Shown here piece after piece: positions 8,602 through 17,008 of a stretch of DNA of 35,112 nucleotides. Where the stretch lies: assembly GCF_006546775.1 (NCBI RefSeq), contig NZ_VICE01000129.1:1-35112 (forward strand), in the 5' to 3' direction. A program made the position numbers and the translations under genes. This DNA is from Marilutibacter aestuarii. Lineage in GTDB: Bacteria; Pseudomonadota; Gammaproteobacteria; Xanthomonadales; Xanthomonadaceae. Within the stretch, counting starts at the first letter, position 1; each line of letters starts with the position of its first letter. The notes beneath the pieces are model-generated. The model was not told where the DNA came from, searched no databases, and worked only from the letters and a program-made list of their open reading frames with translations.

Positions 8602-8625
8602 CGGCATGGGGGCGACCCCATGCCG
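8602..8625 (+). repeat. Hairpin with GCGA tetraloop after rplR
   Basis: CGGCATGGGG (8602-8611) pairs perfectly with CCCCATGCCG (8616-8625) over the loop GCGA, which fits the GNRA tetraloop class; a further G-U pair may extend it. It begins 9 nt after the rplR stop. No T-run follows, so termination is not indicated. Confidence 0.85.
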
Positions 8626-8637
8626 TCGTCGTACCTG

Positions 8638-8656
8638 CCGGCACGGGGCGTGCCGG
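8638..8656 (+). repeat. Second hairpin in the rplR-rpsE gap
   Basis: CCGGCAC (8638-8644) pairs with GTGCCGG (8650-8656) over GGGGC. It lies 12 nt after the GCGA hairpin. A further 5-bp hairpin GCGGC-CAC-GCCGC lies near 8711-8723. The rest of the gap leads to the rpsE ribosome binding site. Confidence 0.75.
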
Positions 8657-8753
8657 ACGCTGCAGCGAATTCTCGTTGCCGCGGAACACCCGAGGCGCTT
8701 CACAACGATAAGCGGCCACGCCGCAAATTTCTTCAACTACAGGAATACTGAAA

Positions 8754-9293
8754 ATGGCAGAAGATCGGGCACCGCGGGGTCGTGATCGCGACCGTAACCG
8801 CGAAGAGATCGACGACGGCATGATCGAGAAGCTGATCGCGGTCAACCGCGTCAGCAAGACCGTCAAGGGCGGTCGCCAGTTCACCTTCACCGCGCTGACG
8901 GTGGTGGGCGATGGCGAGGGCCGCATCGGCTTTGGTTACGGCAAGGCGCGCGAAGTGCCGGTCGCCATCCAGAAGTCGATGGAGTATGCACGTAAGAACA
9001 TGGTCAACGTCGACCTGAACAACGGCACGCTGTGGCACCCCGTCAAGTCGGGCCACGGTGCGGCCCGCGTGTACATGCAGCCTGCTTCCGAGGGTACCGG
9101 CGTGATCGCCGGTGGCGCGATGCGCGCCGTGCTCGAGGCCGTCGGCGTGAAGGACGTGCTGGCCAAGGCGGTGGGTTCGCGCAACCCGATCAACCTGGTG
9201 CGCGCGACAGTGCGCGGCCTGGCCGACATGCAGTCGCCGGCCAGGATCGCGGCCAAGCGCGGCAAGAAGGTGGAGGATCTGATCCATGGCTAA
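8754..9293 (+). CDS. rpsE: 30S ribosomal protein S5
   Basis: A 179-residue S5, which helps form the mRNA entry channel and affects decoding accuracy. The RNA-binding segment [20 protein letters not shown] and the later [20 protein letters not shown] are conserved. The short N-terminus [18 protein letters not shown] is charged and variable in the family. The stop overlaps the rpmD start by 8 nt. The 161-nt hairpin-bearing gap upstream is the unusual feature. Confidence 0.97.
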   Translation: MAEDRAPRGRDRDRNREEIDDGMIEKLIAVNRVSKTVKGGRQFTFTALTVVGDGEGRIGFGYGKAREVPVAIQKSMEYARKNMVNVDLNNGTLWHPVKSGHGAARVYMQPASEGTGVIAGGAMRAVLEAVGVKDVLAKAVGSRNPINLVRATVRGLADMQSPARIAAKRGKKVEDLIHG

Positions 9294-9483
9294 GAAGCCA
9301 AGCGAAGGCGGCACCGTCAAGGTGCGCCTGGTCAAAGGCCTGCGCGGTTCGCAGGCACGCCACCGCCTGTCGGTGCGCGCCCTGGGCCTGAACAAGCTCA
9401 ATGACGTCCGTGAACTGAAGGACAGCCCGCAGGTGCGCGGCCTGATCAACAAGGTCCACTACCTGGTCCGGGTCGAGGAGTAA
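9286..9483 (+). CDS. rpmD: 50S ribosomal protein L30
   Basis: A 65-residue L30 starting inside the last codons of rpsE (8-nt overlap, different frame). [20 protein letters not shown] is the conserved N-terminal part and [14 protein letters not shown] the end. The overlap suggests coupled translation with rpsE; rplO begins 5 nt after the stop. Confidence 0.95.
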   Translation: MAKKPSEGGTVKVRLVKGLRGSQARHRLSVRALGLNKLNDVRELKDSPQVRGLINKVHYLVRVEE

Positions 9484-9488
9484 TCATC

Positions 9489-9926
9489 ATGCGTCTGAAC
9501 ACACTCAAGCCCGCAGAGGGCGCCCGCGAAGACCGCAAGCGCGTCGGTCGCGGCATCGGTTCCGGCCTGGGCAAGACCTGTGGCCGTGGCCACAAGGGTT
9601 CGTTCGCCCGCGCCGGCAAGGGCAAGATCAAGGCCGGCTTCGAAGGCGGCCAGATGCCCATGCACATCCGCCTGCCCAAGGTCGGTTTCCGTTCGCGGAT
9701 GGCCAAGGACACCGCCGAAGTGCTGCTGTACCAGCTGGACAAGCTGGAAGCCGGTGAGGTCGATTTCGCCGCACTGCGCGCGGCCAAGCTGGTCCCGGCG
9801 ACCGCCAAGAAGGCCAAGATCGTCGCCAAGGGCGAGCTGACCAAGGCGTTCGTGCTCAAGGGCCTGCTGGCGACGGCGGGTGCGAAGGCGGCGGTCGAAG
9901 CCGCTGGCGGCAAGGTCGAGGAGTAA
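9489..9926 (+). CDS. rplO: 50S ribosomal protein L15
   Basis: A 145-residue L15, an internal assembly protein of the 50S subunit. It starts [20 protein letters not shown] and has the glycine-rich [18 protein letters not shown] typical of the family. The C-terminal domain ends [12 protein letters not shown]. secY follows after 7 nt. Confidence 0.97.
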   Translation: MRLNTLKPAEGAREDRKRVGRGIGSGLGKTCGRGHKGSFARAGKGKIKAGFEGGQMPMHIRLPKVGFRSRMAKDTAEVLLYQLDKLEAGEVDFAALRAAKLVPATAKKAKIVAKGELTKAFVLKGLLATAGAKAAVEAAGGKVEE

Positions 9927-9933
9927 GCACCGG

Positions 9934-11283
9934 ATGGCGCGTAGCGGCAATGCGATGGCCGGCATGGGCGGCGGACTCGGGAAGTTCACCGAGCTCCGCC
10001 AGCGTCTCCTGTTCGTTGTGGGTGCGCTGATCGTCTATCGCATCGGCTGCTACATCCCGGTACCGGGCGTCAACCCGGATGCCATGCTCCAGCTGATGGA
10101 AAGCCAGGAAGGCACCATCGTGGACATGTTCAACATGTTCTCCGGTGGTGCCCTGTCGCGCTTCAGCCTGTTCGCGCTGAACGTGATGCCGTACATCTCC
10201 GCGTCCATCATCGTCCAGCTGCTGGTCAACATGGTGCCGAGCCTGAAGGCCATCCAGAAGGAGGGCGAATCGGGCCGCCGCAAGATCAACCAGTGGTCGC
10301 GCATGGGCGCCATCCCGCTGGCGGTGTTCCAGGCATGGGGCATCGCCACGGCGCTCCAGGCCGGCGGTGCCAGCCAGGGCATCCAGGTCGTCTACAACCC
10401 GGGCCCGGGCTTCATCCTGACCGCGGTGGTCGCCCTGACGGCGGGTACCATGTTTCTGATGTGGCTGGGCGAGCAGATCACCGAGCGCGGCGTCGGCAAC
10501 GGCATCTCGCTGATCATCTTCGCCGGCATCGTCGCGGGCCTGCCCGCCGCGGTCATCGGCATGTTCCAGCAGATCAACAACGGCGACATGGACGTGATCA
10601 ACGCGATCCTGATCGCCGCGATCGTGCTGGGCTTCACCTATTTCGTGGTGTTCGTCGAGCGCGGCCAGCGCCGGATCACCGTGAACTACGCGCGCCGCCA
10701 GGGCGGTCGCAGCGCGTACATGAACCAGTCGTCGTTCCTGCCGCTCAAGCTGAACATGGCGGGCGTCATCCCGGCCATCTTCGCCTCGAGCATCGTCATG
10801 TTCCCGGCGACCGCGGCCAACTGGTTCAGCCAGGGCAGTTCGTCGTCGTGGCTCCTGCAGGTCAGCCAGTGGCTGAACCCGGGCGAGCCGCTGCACATGA
10901 TCCTGTACGGCGGCATGATCGCGGGCTTCGCGTTCTTCTACACCGCCCTGGTGTTCAATTCGCAGGAAACCGCGGACAACCTCAAGAAGCAGGGTGCCCT
11001 GATCCCGGGCATCCGGCCGGGCAAGGCCACCGCCGAGTACATCGACGGCGTGCTGACCCGCCTCACGGCTGCCGGCGCCGCCTACCTGGTGCTGGTGTGC
11101 CTGTTGCCGGAAGTGATGCGCAAGGAACTGGGCACGTCGTTCTATTTTGGTGGCACCTCGCTTCTGATCGTCGTGGTGGTGGTGATGGACTTCATCGCCC
11201 AGATCCAGGCGCACCTGATGTCGCACCAGTACGAGAGCCTGCTCAAGAAGGCGAACCTGAAGGGTTCGCGTTCCGGGCGCTGA
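9934..11283 (+). CDS. secY: Preprotein translocase subunit SecY
   Basis: A 449-residue SecY, the channel-forming subunit of the SecYEG complex in the inner membrane. The start at 9934 gives [20 protein letters not shown], a family-like N-terminus, although the frame is open upstream. Ten hydrophobic segments are visible; the plug-region sequence [20 protein letters not shown] and the conserved [12 protein letters not shown] follow the first segment, and the cytosolic loop [20 protein letters not shown] is complete. It closes the spc group; instead of rpmJ there is a 384-nt gap before rpsM. Confidence 0.98.
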   Translation: MARSGNAMAGMGGGLGKFTELRQRLLFVVGALIVYRIGCYIPVPGVNPDAMLQLMESQEGTIVDMFNMFSGGALSRFSLFALNVMPYISASIIVQLLVNMVPSLKAIQKEGESGRRKINQWSRMGAIPLAVFQAWGIATALQAGGASQGIQVVYNPGPGFILTAVVALTAGTMFLMWLGEQITERGVGNGISLIIFAGIVAGLPAAVIGMFQQINNGDMDVINAILIAAIVLGFTYFVVFVERGQRRITVNYARRQGGRSAYMNQSSFLPLKLNMAGVIPAIFASSIVMFPATAANWFSQGSSSSWLLQVSQWLNPGEPLHMILYGGMIAGFAFFYTALVFNSQETADNLKKQGALIPGIRPGKATAEYIDGVLTRLTAAGAAYLVLVCLLPEVMRKELGTSFYFGGTSLLIVVVVVMDFIAQIQAHLMSHQYESLLKKANLKGSRSGR

Positions 11284-11667
11284 TACAATGCAATCGCGCC
11301 GGCCCCCCGGGGGCGGCGCTGGCAGGGGGCTCCGGCCCACCTGCGAAGCGGCAGCCGGCTTGGGCCGGCGGTCGCGATCCGGATTCCCGTCCGGACAAAC
11401 GTGATGGGCGACCCGCGTGGCAATTCCAGGCGCGGGTGGTGCCAGGCCATACGCGCACCAGAGTAGTGCGCGGGGCCGGCGGGGGATGTTTCGTCCCTGC
11501 CGGTACAGCCGGGGACCGTCGCCGGAGCATGGGCACACTCCCCATGCCGGGCCATACGCCGTGCCTTGGCGTAGGGCTTCCTGTAACCCTGGAATTTTGA
11601 TATCATTTCCGATTCACTCCGCCGGGCAATTTCCTGCCTGGCCGCCAAACCAGTTGGAGATCGCGTT
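11284..11667 (+). other. Structured secY-rpsM gap
   Basis: No gene is seen in these 384 nt; in particular no rpmJ (L36). At least four hairpins can be drawn: 11411-11437 (7-bp stem), 11452-11472 (7-bp), 11476-11503 (5 bp plus a bulged continuation) and 11527-11547 (7-bp), along with a GC-rich one near 11297-11317. TATCAT at 11601-11606 is a possible -10 element for the alpha group, but no convincing -35 lies before it. In E. coli the alpha operon leader upstream of rpsM is the S4 repressor target; the same role here is only a possibility. Confidence 0.6.
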
Positions 11668-12024
11668 ATGGCGCGTATTGCAGGCGTCAATCTGCCGCCA
11701 CAGAAACATGTCTGGGTGGGTATCCAGAGCATCTACGGCATCGGTCGTACCCGTTCGGTCCAGGTCTGCGACGCAGCCGGGATCGAGAAGACGACCAAGA
11801 TCCGCGACCTGTCCGAGCCCGAAGTCGAGCGCCTGCGCGCCGAGATCGGCAAGTACGTGGTCGAGGGCGACCTGCGCCGCGAGATCGGCATGTCGCTCAA
11901 GCGTCTGATGGACCTGGGCTGCTACCGCGGCCTGCGTCATCGTCGCGGCCTCCCGCTGCGTGGCCAGCGCACCAAGACCAATGCACGCACCCGCAAGGGT
12001 CCGCGCAAGGCCATCAAGAAGTAA
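11668..12024 (+). CDS. rpsM: 30S ribosomal protein S13
   Basis: A 118-residue S13 of the 30S head, which touches the P-site tRNA and forms intersubunit bridges. It begins [20 protein letters not shown] and ends with the conserved [20 protein letters not shown] followed by [19 protein letters not shown] ribosome binding site lies about 9 nt before the ATG. It is first in the alpha group, after the structured gap, and rpsK follows after 12 nt. Confidence 0.97.
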   Translation: MARIAGVNLPPQKHVWVGIQSIYGIGRTRSVQVCDAAGIEKTTKIRDLSEPEVERLRAEIGKYVVEGDLRREIGMSLKRLMDLGCYRGLRHRRGLPLRGQRTKTNARTRKGPRKAIKK

Positions 12025-12036
12025 GGAACCCAGATC

Positions 12037-12429
12037 ATGGCCAAGCCGGCAGCAGCCAAGACGAAGAAGAAGATCAAGCGCGTCGTCACCGACGGCATCG
12101 CCCACGTCCACGCTTCTTTCAACAACACCATCATCACGATCACCGACCGCCAGGGCAATGCGCTGTCGTGGGCGACCTCGGGTGGCGCGGGTTTCCGCGG
12201 CTCGCGCAAGTCGACCCCGTTCGCCGCGCAGGTCGCCGCCGAGCGCGCCGGCCGTGCCGCACTCGACTACGGCGTGAAGTCGCTGGAAGTGCGCATCAAG
12301 GGCCCGGGTCCGGGTCGTGAGTCAGCCGTTCGTTCGTTGAACAACGTCGGCTACAAGATCATCAACATCATCGACGTGACGCCGATCCCGCACAACGGGT
12401 GTCGTCCGCCGAAAAAGCGTCGCGTCTGA
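12037..12429 (+). CDS. rpsK: 30S ribosomal protein S11
   Basis: A 130-residue S11 of the 30S platform. The core [20 protein letters not shown] and the C-terminal [17 protein letters not shown] are family signatures. Spacing to rpsM (12 nt) and rpsD (14 nt) is operonic. Nothing unusual is seen. Confidence 0.98.
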   Translation: MAKPAAAKTKKKIKRVVTDGIAHVHASFNNTIITITDRQGNALSWATSGGAGFRGSRKSTPFAAQVAAERAGRAALDYGVKSLEVRIKGPGPGRESAVRSLNNVGYKIINIIDVTPIPHNGCRPPKKRRV

Positions 12430-12443
12430 GGAGCTGAAGAATA

Positions 12444-13073
12444 ATGGCTCGTTATATTGGTCCCAAGTGCAAGCTCTCCCGTCGCGAAGGCGCAGACCTC
12501 GGTCTGAAGTCGCCGGCGCGGGCGCTCGATTCCAAGTGCAAGCTGGAGCAGAAGCCCGGCCAGCACGGTCCGAACGTACGTCGCGGCAAGCTGTCCGACT
12601 ACGCCAACCAGCTGCGCGAGAAGCAGAAGGTCAAGCGTATCTACGGCCTGCTGGAGCGTCAGTTCCGCAACTACTACAAGAAGGCCTCGACCAAGAAGGG
12701 CAACACGGGTGAGAACCTGCTGCAGCTCCTCGAGACCCGCCTGGACAACGTCGTCTACCGCATGGGCTTCGCCGTCACCCGCCCGGCCGCGCGCCAGCTG
12801 GTGTCGCACCGTGGCGTCACGGTCAACGGCCAGTCGGTGAACCTGCCGTCCTACCAGGTCAAGGCCGGTGACGCGATCGCGCTGTCCGAGCGCGCCCAGA
12901 AGCAGCTCCGCGTCCAGGAGTCGCTGACGGTCGCCCAGCAGATGGACCTTTCCCCGTCCTGGGTCGAGGTCGACAGCAAGAAGTTCAGTGGTGTGTTCAA
13001 GGCGGTTCCGGATCGTACCGACCTGCCTTCCGACATCAATGAAGCGCTGATCGTCGAGCTGTACTCGAAGTAA
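12444..13073 (+). CDS. rpsD: 30S ribosomal protein S4
   Basis: A 209-residue S4, a primary 16S rRNA binder and, in E. coli, the repressor of the alpha operon. The N-terminal [13 protein letters not shown] and [20 protein letters not shown] match the zinc-free form; the S4 RNA-binding domain begins near residue 97 ([14 protein letters not shown]). A 51-nt gap with an 8-bp hairpin separates it from rpoA. Confidence 0.98.
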   Translation: MARYIGPKCKLSRREGADLGLKSPARALDSKCKLEQKPGQHGPNVRRGKLSDYANQLREKQKVKRIYGLLERQFRNYYKKASTKKGNTGENLLQLLETRLDNVVYRMGFAVTRPAARQLVSHRGVTVNGQSVNLPSYQVKAGDAIALSERAQKQLRVQESLTVAQQMDLSPSWVEVDSKKFSGVFKAVPDRTDLPSDINEALIVELYSK

Positions 13074-13085
13074 TCCATTTCACGC

Positions 13086-13105
13086 GCCTCCGGCCCCCCG
13101 GAGGC
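13086..13105 (+). repeat. Hairpin between rpsD and rpoA
   Basis: GCCTCCGG (13086-13093) pairs perfectly with CCGGAGGC (13098-13105) over CCCC. It ends just before the rpoA ribosome binding site CAGGAG (about 13109-13114). There is no T-run, so it is more likely an RNA stability or translation-tuning element than a terminator. Confidence 0.8.
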
Positions 13106-13124
13106 TCGCAGGAGACACCCAAAC

Positions 13125-14123
13125 ATGACGGTTACCGCCAATCAGGTACTGCGTCCGCGCGGTCCCCAGATCGAACGCCTCACCGGCAACCGTGCCAAGG
13201 TCGTGATCGAGCCGCTGGAACGCGGCTACGGCCACACCCTGGGCAACGCGTTGCGTCGCGTGCTGCTGTCGTCGATCCCGGGTTTCGCCATCACCGAGGT
13301 CGAGATCGACGGCGTGCTCCACGAGTACACCACGGTCGAAGGCCTGCAGGAGGACGTGCTCGAGGTGCTGTTGAACCTCAAGGACGTCGCCATCCGCATG
13401 CACACCGGTGAAACCGCCACCCTGGCGCTGAGCAAGCAGGGCCCCGGCGTCGTCACCGCGGCCGACATCAAGGCCGACCACAACGTCGAGATCCTCAACG
13501 CCGACCATGTCATCGCGCACCTGACCAAGGACACCGCGATCAACATGCGCCTGAAGATCGAGCGCGGCTACGGCTACCAGCCGGCCGCCGCGCGTCGTCG
13601 CCCCGACGAGGACAACCGTGCCATCGGTCGCCTGATGCTGGATGCCAGCTTCAGCCCGGTCCGCCGCGTGGCCTATGCCGTGGAAGCGGCCCGCGTCGAG
13701 CAGCGTACCGACCTGGACAAGCTGGTCCTGGACATCGAGACCAACGGCACGATCGACGCCGAGGAAGCCGTCCGCACCGCGGCCGACATCCTGACCGACC
13801 AGCTGTCGGTGTTCGGCGACTTCACCCAGCGCGACCGGGGCCAGGCCAAGCCGCAGACCGGCGGCGTGGATCCGGTGCTGCTGCGCCCGATCGACGACCT
13901 CGAGCTGACCGTGCGTTCGGCCAACTGCCTCAAGGCCGAGAGCATCTATTACGTCGGCGACCTGATCCAGAAGACCGAGGTCGAGCTGCTCAAGACCCCG
14001 AACCTGGGCAAGAAGTCGCTCACCGAGATCAAGGAAGTCCTCGCCCAGCGTGGCCTTTCGCTCGGCATGAAGCTCGAGAACTGGCCGCCGGCGGGCATTG
14101 CCTCGCACGGCATGATGGGCTGA
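13125..14123 (+). CDS. rpoA: DNA-directed RNA polymerase subunit alpha
   Basis: A 332-residue RNA polymerase alpha subunit. The N-terminal domain, about residues 1-235, dimerises and recruits beta and beta'; it shows [20 protein letters not shown]. The C-terminal domain, from about 250, binds UP elements and activators through [10 protein letters not shown], which carries the residues equivalent to R265, N268 and K271 of E. coli. It is the penultimate gene of the alpha group and is followed by an unusual 277-nt gap before rplQ. Confidence 0.98.
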   Translation: MTVTANQVLRPRGPQIERLTGNRAKVVIEPLERGYGHTLGNALRRVLLSSIPGFAITEVEIDGVLHEYTTVEGLQEDVLEVLLNLKDVAIRMHTGETATLALSKQGPGVVTAADIKADHNVEILNADHVIAHLTKDTAINMRLKIERGYGYQPAAARRRPDEDNRAIGRLMLDASFSPVRRVAYAVEAARVEQRTDLDKLVLDIETNGTIDAEEAVRTAADILTDQLSVFGDFTQRDRGQAKPQTGGVDPVLLRPIDDLELTVRSANCLKAESIYYVGDLIQKTEVELLKTPNLGKKSLTEIKEVLAQRGLSLGMKLENWPPAGIASHGMMG

Positions 14124-14400
14124 GCGATGGCAGTGGGCTGATACCCCTCGGGGTATCGGCCGCGGTCGCGAAGTCCCGTCCGTGGCGGGACAGGCAGGGC
14201 GTCACGAAGCCTTGCCACAACGACACCGGGCGCACGGCCGCGCGACAACGCGCGGCCGATGCCCCAGGCCGACGGGCCCGAAGGTCCGCGGCAACGTCCG
14301 TCCAGGGAGGGGCGGTCAGGACCATCCGCAGTCCATTTTCCAACGCCAGGACGGCGACAGCGATCTCCAGTAGTTCCATCATTCAACAGGACACACAGTC
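14124..14400 (+). other. Structured rpoA-rplQ gap with four hairpins
   Basis: The gap has no gene. Four stem-loops follow one another: 14140-14157 (8-bp perfect, tiny loop), 14173-14191 (6-bp), 14193-14216 (8-bp with one G-U) and 14235-14258 (9-bp perfect, CGGCCGCGC over GACAAC). None is followed by a T-run. The rplQ ribosome binding site AGGA is at 14388-14391. No convincing promoter was found within the gap. Confidence 0.7.
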
Positions 14401-14778
14401 ATGCGCCACCAGAAAGCCGGACGCAAGTTCAACCGCACCAGCGCGCATCGCGATGCGATGTTCCGCAACATGGCCGCCTCGCTGATCAAGCACGGCCTGA
14501 TCCGTACCACCCTGCCGAAGGCGAAGGAGCTGCGTCGCGTCGCCGAGCCGCTCATCACCCTCGCCAAGACCGATGGCGTGGCCAACCGCCGCCTCGCCTT
14601 TGCCCGCCTGCGCGACAAGGAAGCCGTGGGCACCCTGTTCGTCGAGCTGGGCCCGCGTTACCGCGAGCGTCCGGGCGGCTACCTGCGCATCCTCAAGTGC
14701 GGTTTCCGCGCTGGCGACAACGCACCGATGGCCTACGTCGAGCTGGTCGATCGCCCGGAGGCGGTTGCCGCCGAGTAA
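14401..14778 (+). CDS. rplQ: 50S ribosomal protein L17
   Basis: A 125-residue L17 near the exit tunnel. [20 protein letters not shown] is the family start; the gene begins after a ribosome binding site at 14388-14391. It is the final ribosomal gene, and a strong GC-rich hairpin lies 54 nt after its stop. The 277-nt structured gap upstream may alter its expression relative to rpoA. Confidence 0.97.
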   Translation: MRHQKAGRKFNRTSAHRDAMFRNMAASLIKHGLIRTTLPKAKELRRVAEPLITLAKTDGVANRRLAFARLRDKEAVGTLFVELGPRYRERPGGYLRILKCGFRAGDNAPMAYVELVDRPEAVAAE

Positions 14779-14832
14779 TTCGCGCATGGCAGCGCGCCAT
14801 GCCACCGGCATGGCAGCGCGAAGCGCGTGACC

Positions 14833-14861
14833 ACGAAACCCCGGGAGCCCCGGGGTTTCGT
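14833..14861 (+). terminator. Terminator of the ribosomal cluster
   Basis: ACGAAACCCCGG (14833-14844) pairs perfectly with CCGGGGTTTCGT (14850-14861) over GAGCC. The T residues lie in the 3' arm, with matching A residues in the 5' arm, so it could serve both directions. The short hairpins before it (GCATGGC arms near 14786-14804) add structure. A very similar sequence follows ppiB. Confidence 0.8.
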
Positions 14862-14938
14862 GCGTCTGGGGACAGGCGCGGCTGATCCGCCCGCTTGGGT
14901 GCTAGGCAGCCGCGCGCGCAGACCTTAAGCTGTCGGCC

Positions 14939-15457
14939 ATGACGCGAACCTCACGCTTGGCTGCCGCTTCGTTCCGGACCCGCTTCCTGCTGGGAATGCT
15001 TGCCTGCGCCGCGCTGCTGGCGTTTGCGCTTTACACCCAGTTTCGCGACGTCAACCCGCTCGAGCCCTGTCCGCTGTGCATCTTCCAGCGCGTGGCCTTC
15101 GTCGCGCTCGGGCTGGTGTTCCTGGTGGGCGGGCTGCATGCGCCGGCTTCCGTGGCGGGGCGCAGGACCTACGGGGTGCTCGCCTTCCTCGCTGGCGCGG
15201 CCGGCATCGCTGTCGCGGGCAACCACGTTCGCTTGCAACACCTGCCGCCGGACCAGGTCCCTGCCTGTGGCCCCGGGCTGGACTACATGCTCGATGCAAT
15301 GCCGCTGACCGGCGTGATCCGCAGGGTGATGACCGGATCGGGCGAGTGCGCGAACGTCGACTGGGCCTTCCTGGGGCTCTCGATGCCCGCCTGGAGCCTG
15401 GTGTGCTTCGTCGTGTTGACGCTCTGGGCGCTGTATTCGGCGTTCCGCAAAGCCTGA
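14939..15457 (+). CDS. dsbB: Disulfide bond formation protein B
   Basis: A 172-residue inner-membrane protein with four hydrophobic segments. DsbB re-oxidises the periplasmic thiol oxidase DsbA and passes electrons to quinone. The first cysteine pair is in PCPLC (C44 and C47), the second is C110 (ACGPG) and C137 (GEC), the arrangement needed for the relay, and the length fits the family. No dsbA lies nearby. ATG 14939 gives a short basic N-terminus before the first membrane segment; a later ATG (14996) would cut into that segment. It is the first gene after the ribosomal terminator. Confidence 0.93.
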   Translation: MTRTSRLAAASFRTRFLLGMLACAALLAFALYTQFRDVNPLEPCPLCIFQRVAFVALGLVFLVGGLHAPASVAGRRTYGVLAFLAGAAGIAVAGNHVRLQHLPPDQVPACGPGLDYMLDAMPLTGVIRRVMTGSGECANVDWAFLGLSMPAWSLVCFVVLTLWALYSAFRKA

Positions 15458-15467
15458 ACGCGACCCT

Positions 15468-15485
15468 CGGTTGCGCACGCAACCG
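15468..15485 (+). repeat. Hairpin after dsbB
   Basis: CGGTTGCG (15468-15475) pairs with CGCAACCG (15478-15485) over 2 nt, realistically 7 bp over 4 nt. It lies 10 nt after the dsbB stop and has no T-run. It may mark the end of the dsbB transcript or form part of the next gene's leader. Confidence 0.6.
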
Positions 15486-15544
15486 TTGCAGGGGTGGGGC
15501 GCTTGGTCGATGATGCTGTGTCGCAACGCATCATTTCCCCCGAC

Positions 15545-16939
15545 ATGAACAGTCAAGACCGCAAACTCCGTGCCGTGAAGCTTCCCAAGGACTGGGCGCC
15601 CTCCGGGTGGCGCAACCTCACCGCGCTGCAGCAGCCGACGTATCCGGATGCCGCCGCGCTGGAAGGCGTGCTGGAAGAGCTGCGGGCCCTGCCGCCCCTG
15701 GTCACGTCCTGGGAGATCCTGGCGCTCAAGCAGCAACTGGCCGACGCGCAGGAAGGCAAGCGCTTCCTGCTGCAGGGCGGCGACTGCGCCGAGACGTTCG
15801 ACGCCTGCACCCCCGATGTCATTTCCAACCGCTTGAAAGTGCTGCTGCAGATGAGCCTGGTGCTCGTCCACGGCATGCGCAAGCCGGTGGTGAGGGTGGG
15901 GCGCTTCGCCGGCCAGTATGCCAAGCCGCGTTCGGCGGACCTGGAAACCATCGACGGCGTGAGCCTGCCCAGCTACCGCGGCGACCTGGTCAATGCGCCG
16001 GAGTTCACCGAGGCCGCGCGCGTCCCCGACCCGCGCCGGATGATCAAGGGCCACGCCCGTTCGGCGATGACGATGAACTTCGTCCGCTCGCTGATCGACG
16101 GCGGCTTCGCCGATCTCCACCATCCCGAGTACTGGAACCTGGGCTGGGTGGGGCATTCGCCGCTGGCCGACGAGTACCGCCACATGGTGGCGGCGATCGG
16201 CGACGCGGTGCGCTTCATGGAGACCTTGTCCGGCCAGGAGGTCCACAACCTCAACCGGGTCGATTTCTACACCTCCCACGAAGCCTTGCTGCTGCCCTAC
16301 GAGGAATCGCAGACACGGCAGGTGCCACGCCACTGGGGCTGGTTCAACCTGAGTACGCATTATCCCTGGATCGGCATGCGTACCGCGGCGCTGGACGGGG
16401 CGCACACCGAGTATTTCCGCGGGATCCGCAATCCCATCGCGGTCAAGGTCGGCCCGTCGGTCGAGCCGGACCAGTTGCTGAAGCTGATGGACGTGCTCAA
16501 CCCCGAGGATGAGCCCGGCCGCCTGACCTTCATCCACCGGATGGGGGCGAGGGCGATCGCCGAGAAGCTGCCGCCGCTGCTCAATGCGGTACAACGCGAC
16601 GGCCGCAGGGTGTTGTGGGTCTGCGATCCGATGCACGGCAATACCGAGGCCACCAGCAACGGCTACAAGACGCGTCGTTTCCGCAACATCCGAAGCGAAC
16701 TTGAAGATGCTTTCGAGCTGCACGCGGCCGCGGGCACGCGCCTGGGTGGCGTGCACCTGGAGCTCACCGGCGAGGACGTCACCGAATGCCTGGGCGGCGC
16801 CCGCGAGCTGACCGAGAGCGATCTCGAGCGTGCTTACCACTCCACCGTGGACCCGCGCCTGAACTACGAGCAGGCACTGGAAGTGGCGATGCTCATCGTG
16901 CGCAAGCAGGCGCAGATCGGCGCCCCTTCGAAGGCCTGA
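15545..16939 (+). CDS. Class II 3-deoxy-7-phosphoheptulonate synthase
   Basis: A 464-residue plant-type (class II) DAHP synthase, which joins phosphoenolpyruvate and erythrose 4-phosphate in the first step of the shikimate pathway. Family sequences include FLLQGGDCAETFD (about residues 75-87), VRVGRFAGQYAKPRSAD, DFYTSHEALLLPYE, WVCDPMHGNT and LGGVHLELTGEDVTECLGG. ATG 15545 gives MNSQDRKLR, but no clear ribosome binding site stands before it. In-frame GTG 15494, TTG 15503 and GTG 15518 are possible, and AGGGG near 15490 is well placed for TTG 15503. The start is therefore uncertain by up to 17 residues. It is unrelated to the AroF/G/H class in sequence. Confidence 0.93.
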   Translation: MNSQDRKLRAVKLPKDWAPSGWRNLTALQQPTYPDAAALEGVLEELRALPPLVTSWEILALKQQLADAQEGKRFLLQGGDCAETFDACTPDVISNRLKVLLQMSLVLVHGMRKPVVRVGRFAGQYAKPRSADLETIDGVSLPSYRGDLVNAPEFTEAARVPDPRRMIKGHARSAMTMNFVRSLIDGGFADLHHPEYWNLGWVGHSPLADEYRHMVAAIGDAVRFMETLSGQEVHNLNRVDFYTSHEALLLPYEESQTRQVPRHWGWFNLSTHYPWIGMRTAALDGAHTEYFRGIRNPIAVKVGPSVEPDQLLKLMDVLNPEDEPGRLTFIHRMGARAIAEKLPPLLNAVQRDGRRVLWVCDPMHGNTEATSNGYKTRRFRNIRSELEDAFELHAAAGTRLGGVHLELTGEDVTECLGGARELTESDLERAYHSTVDPRLNYEQALEVAMLIVRKQAQIGAPSKA

Positions 16940-16946
16940 TGCCCCC

Positions 16947-17008
16947 GGCGCCGCCGACGCGGCGCCTTCGATCGAATGTCAGCGACCGGCGCCCTGTGCG
17001 CCGGTCGC
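16947..17008. terminator. Two tandem hairpins between convergent genes
   Basis: GGCGCCGC (16947-16954) pairs with GCGGCGCC (16959-16966), and an 11-bp perfect stem (16982-16992 with 16998-17008) overlaps the 3' end of the amidase gene. The second is followed on the plus strand by GTCGTTT. They lie where the DAHP synthase and amidase genes converge and may end transcription from both sides, though the T-tracts are weak. Confidence 0.5.

Noticed and set aside
9856-11538. A 560-codon minus-strand open frame opposite secY
   Set aside because: It is His/Asp/Arg-rich with no recognisable domain and covers a conserved secY gene and the structured gap.
11284-11667. A search for rpmJ (L36) between secY and rpsM
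   Set aside because: No frame encodes the short basic cysteine-containing L36 sequence. In Xanthomonads this gene is known to lie elsewhere.
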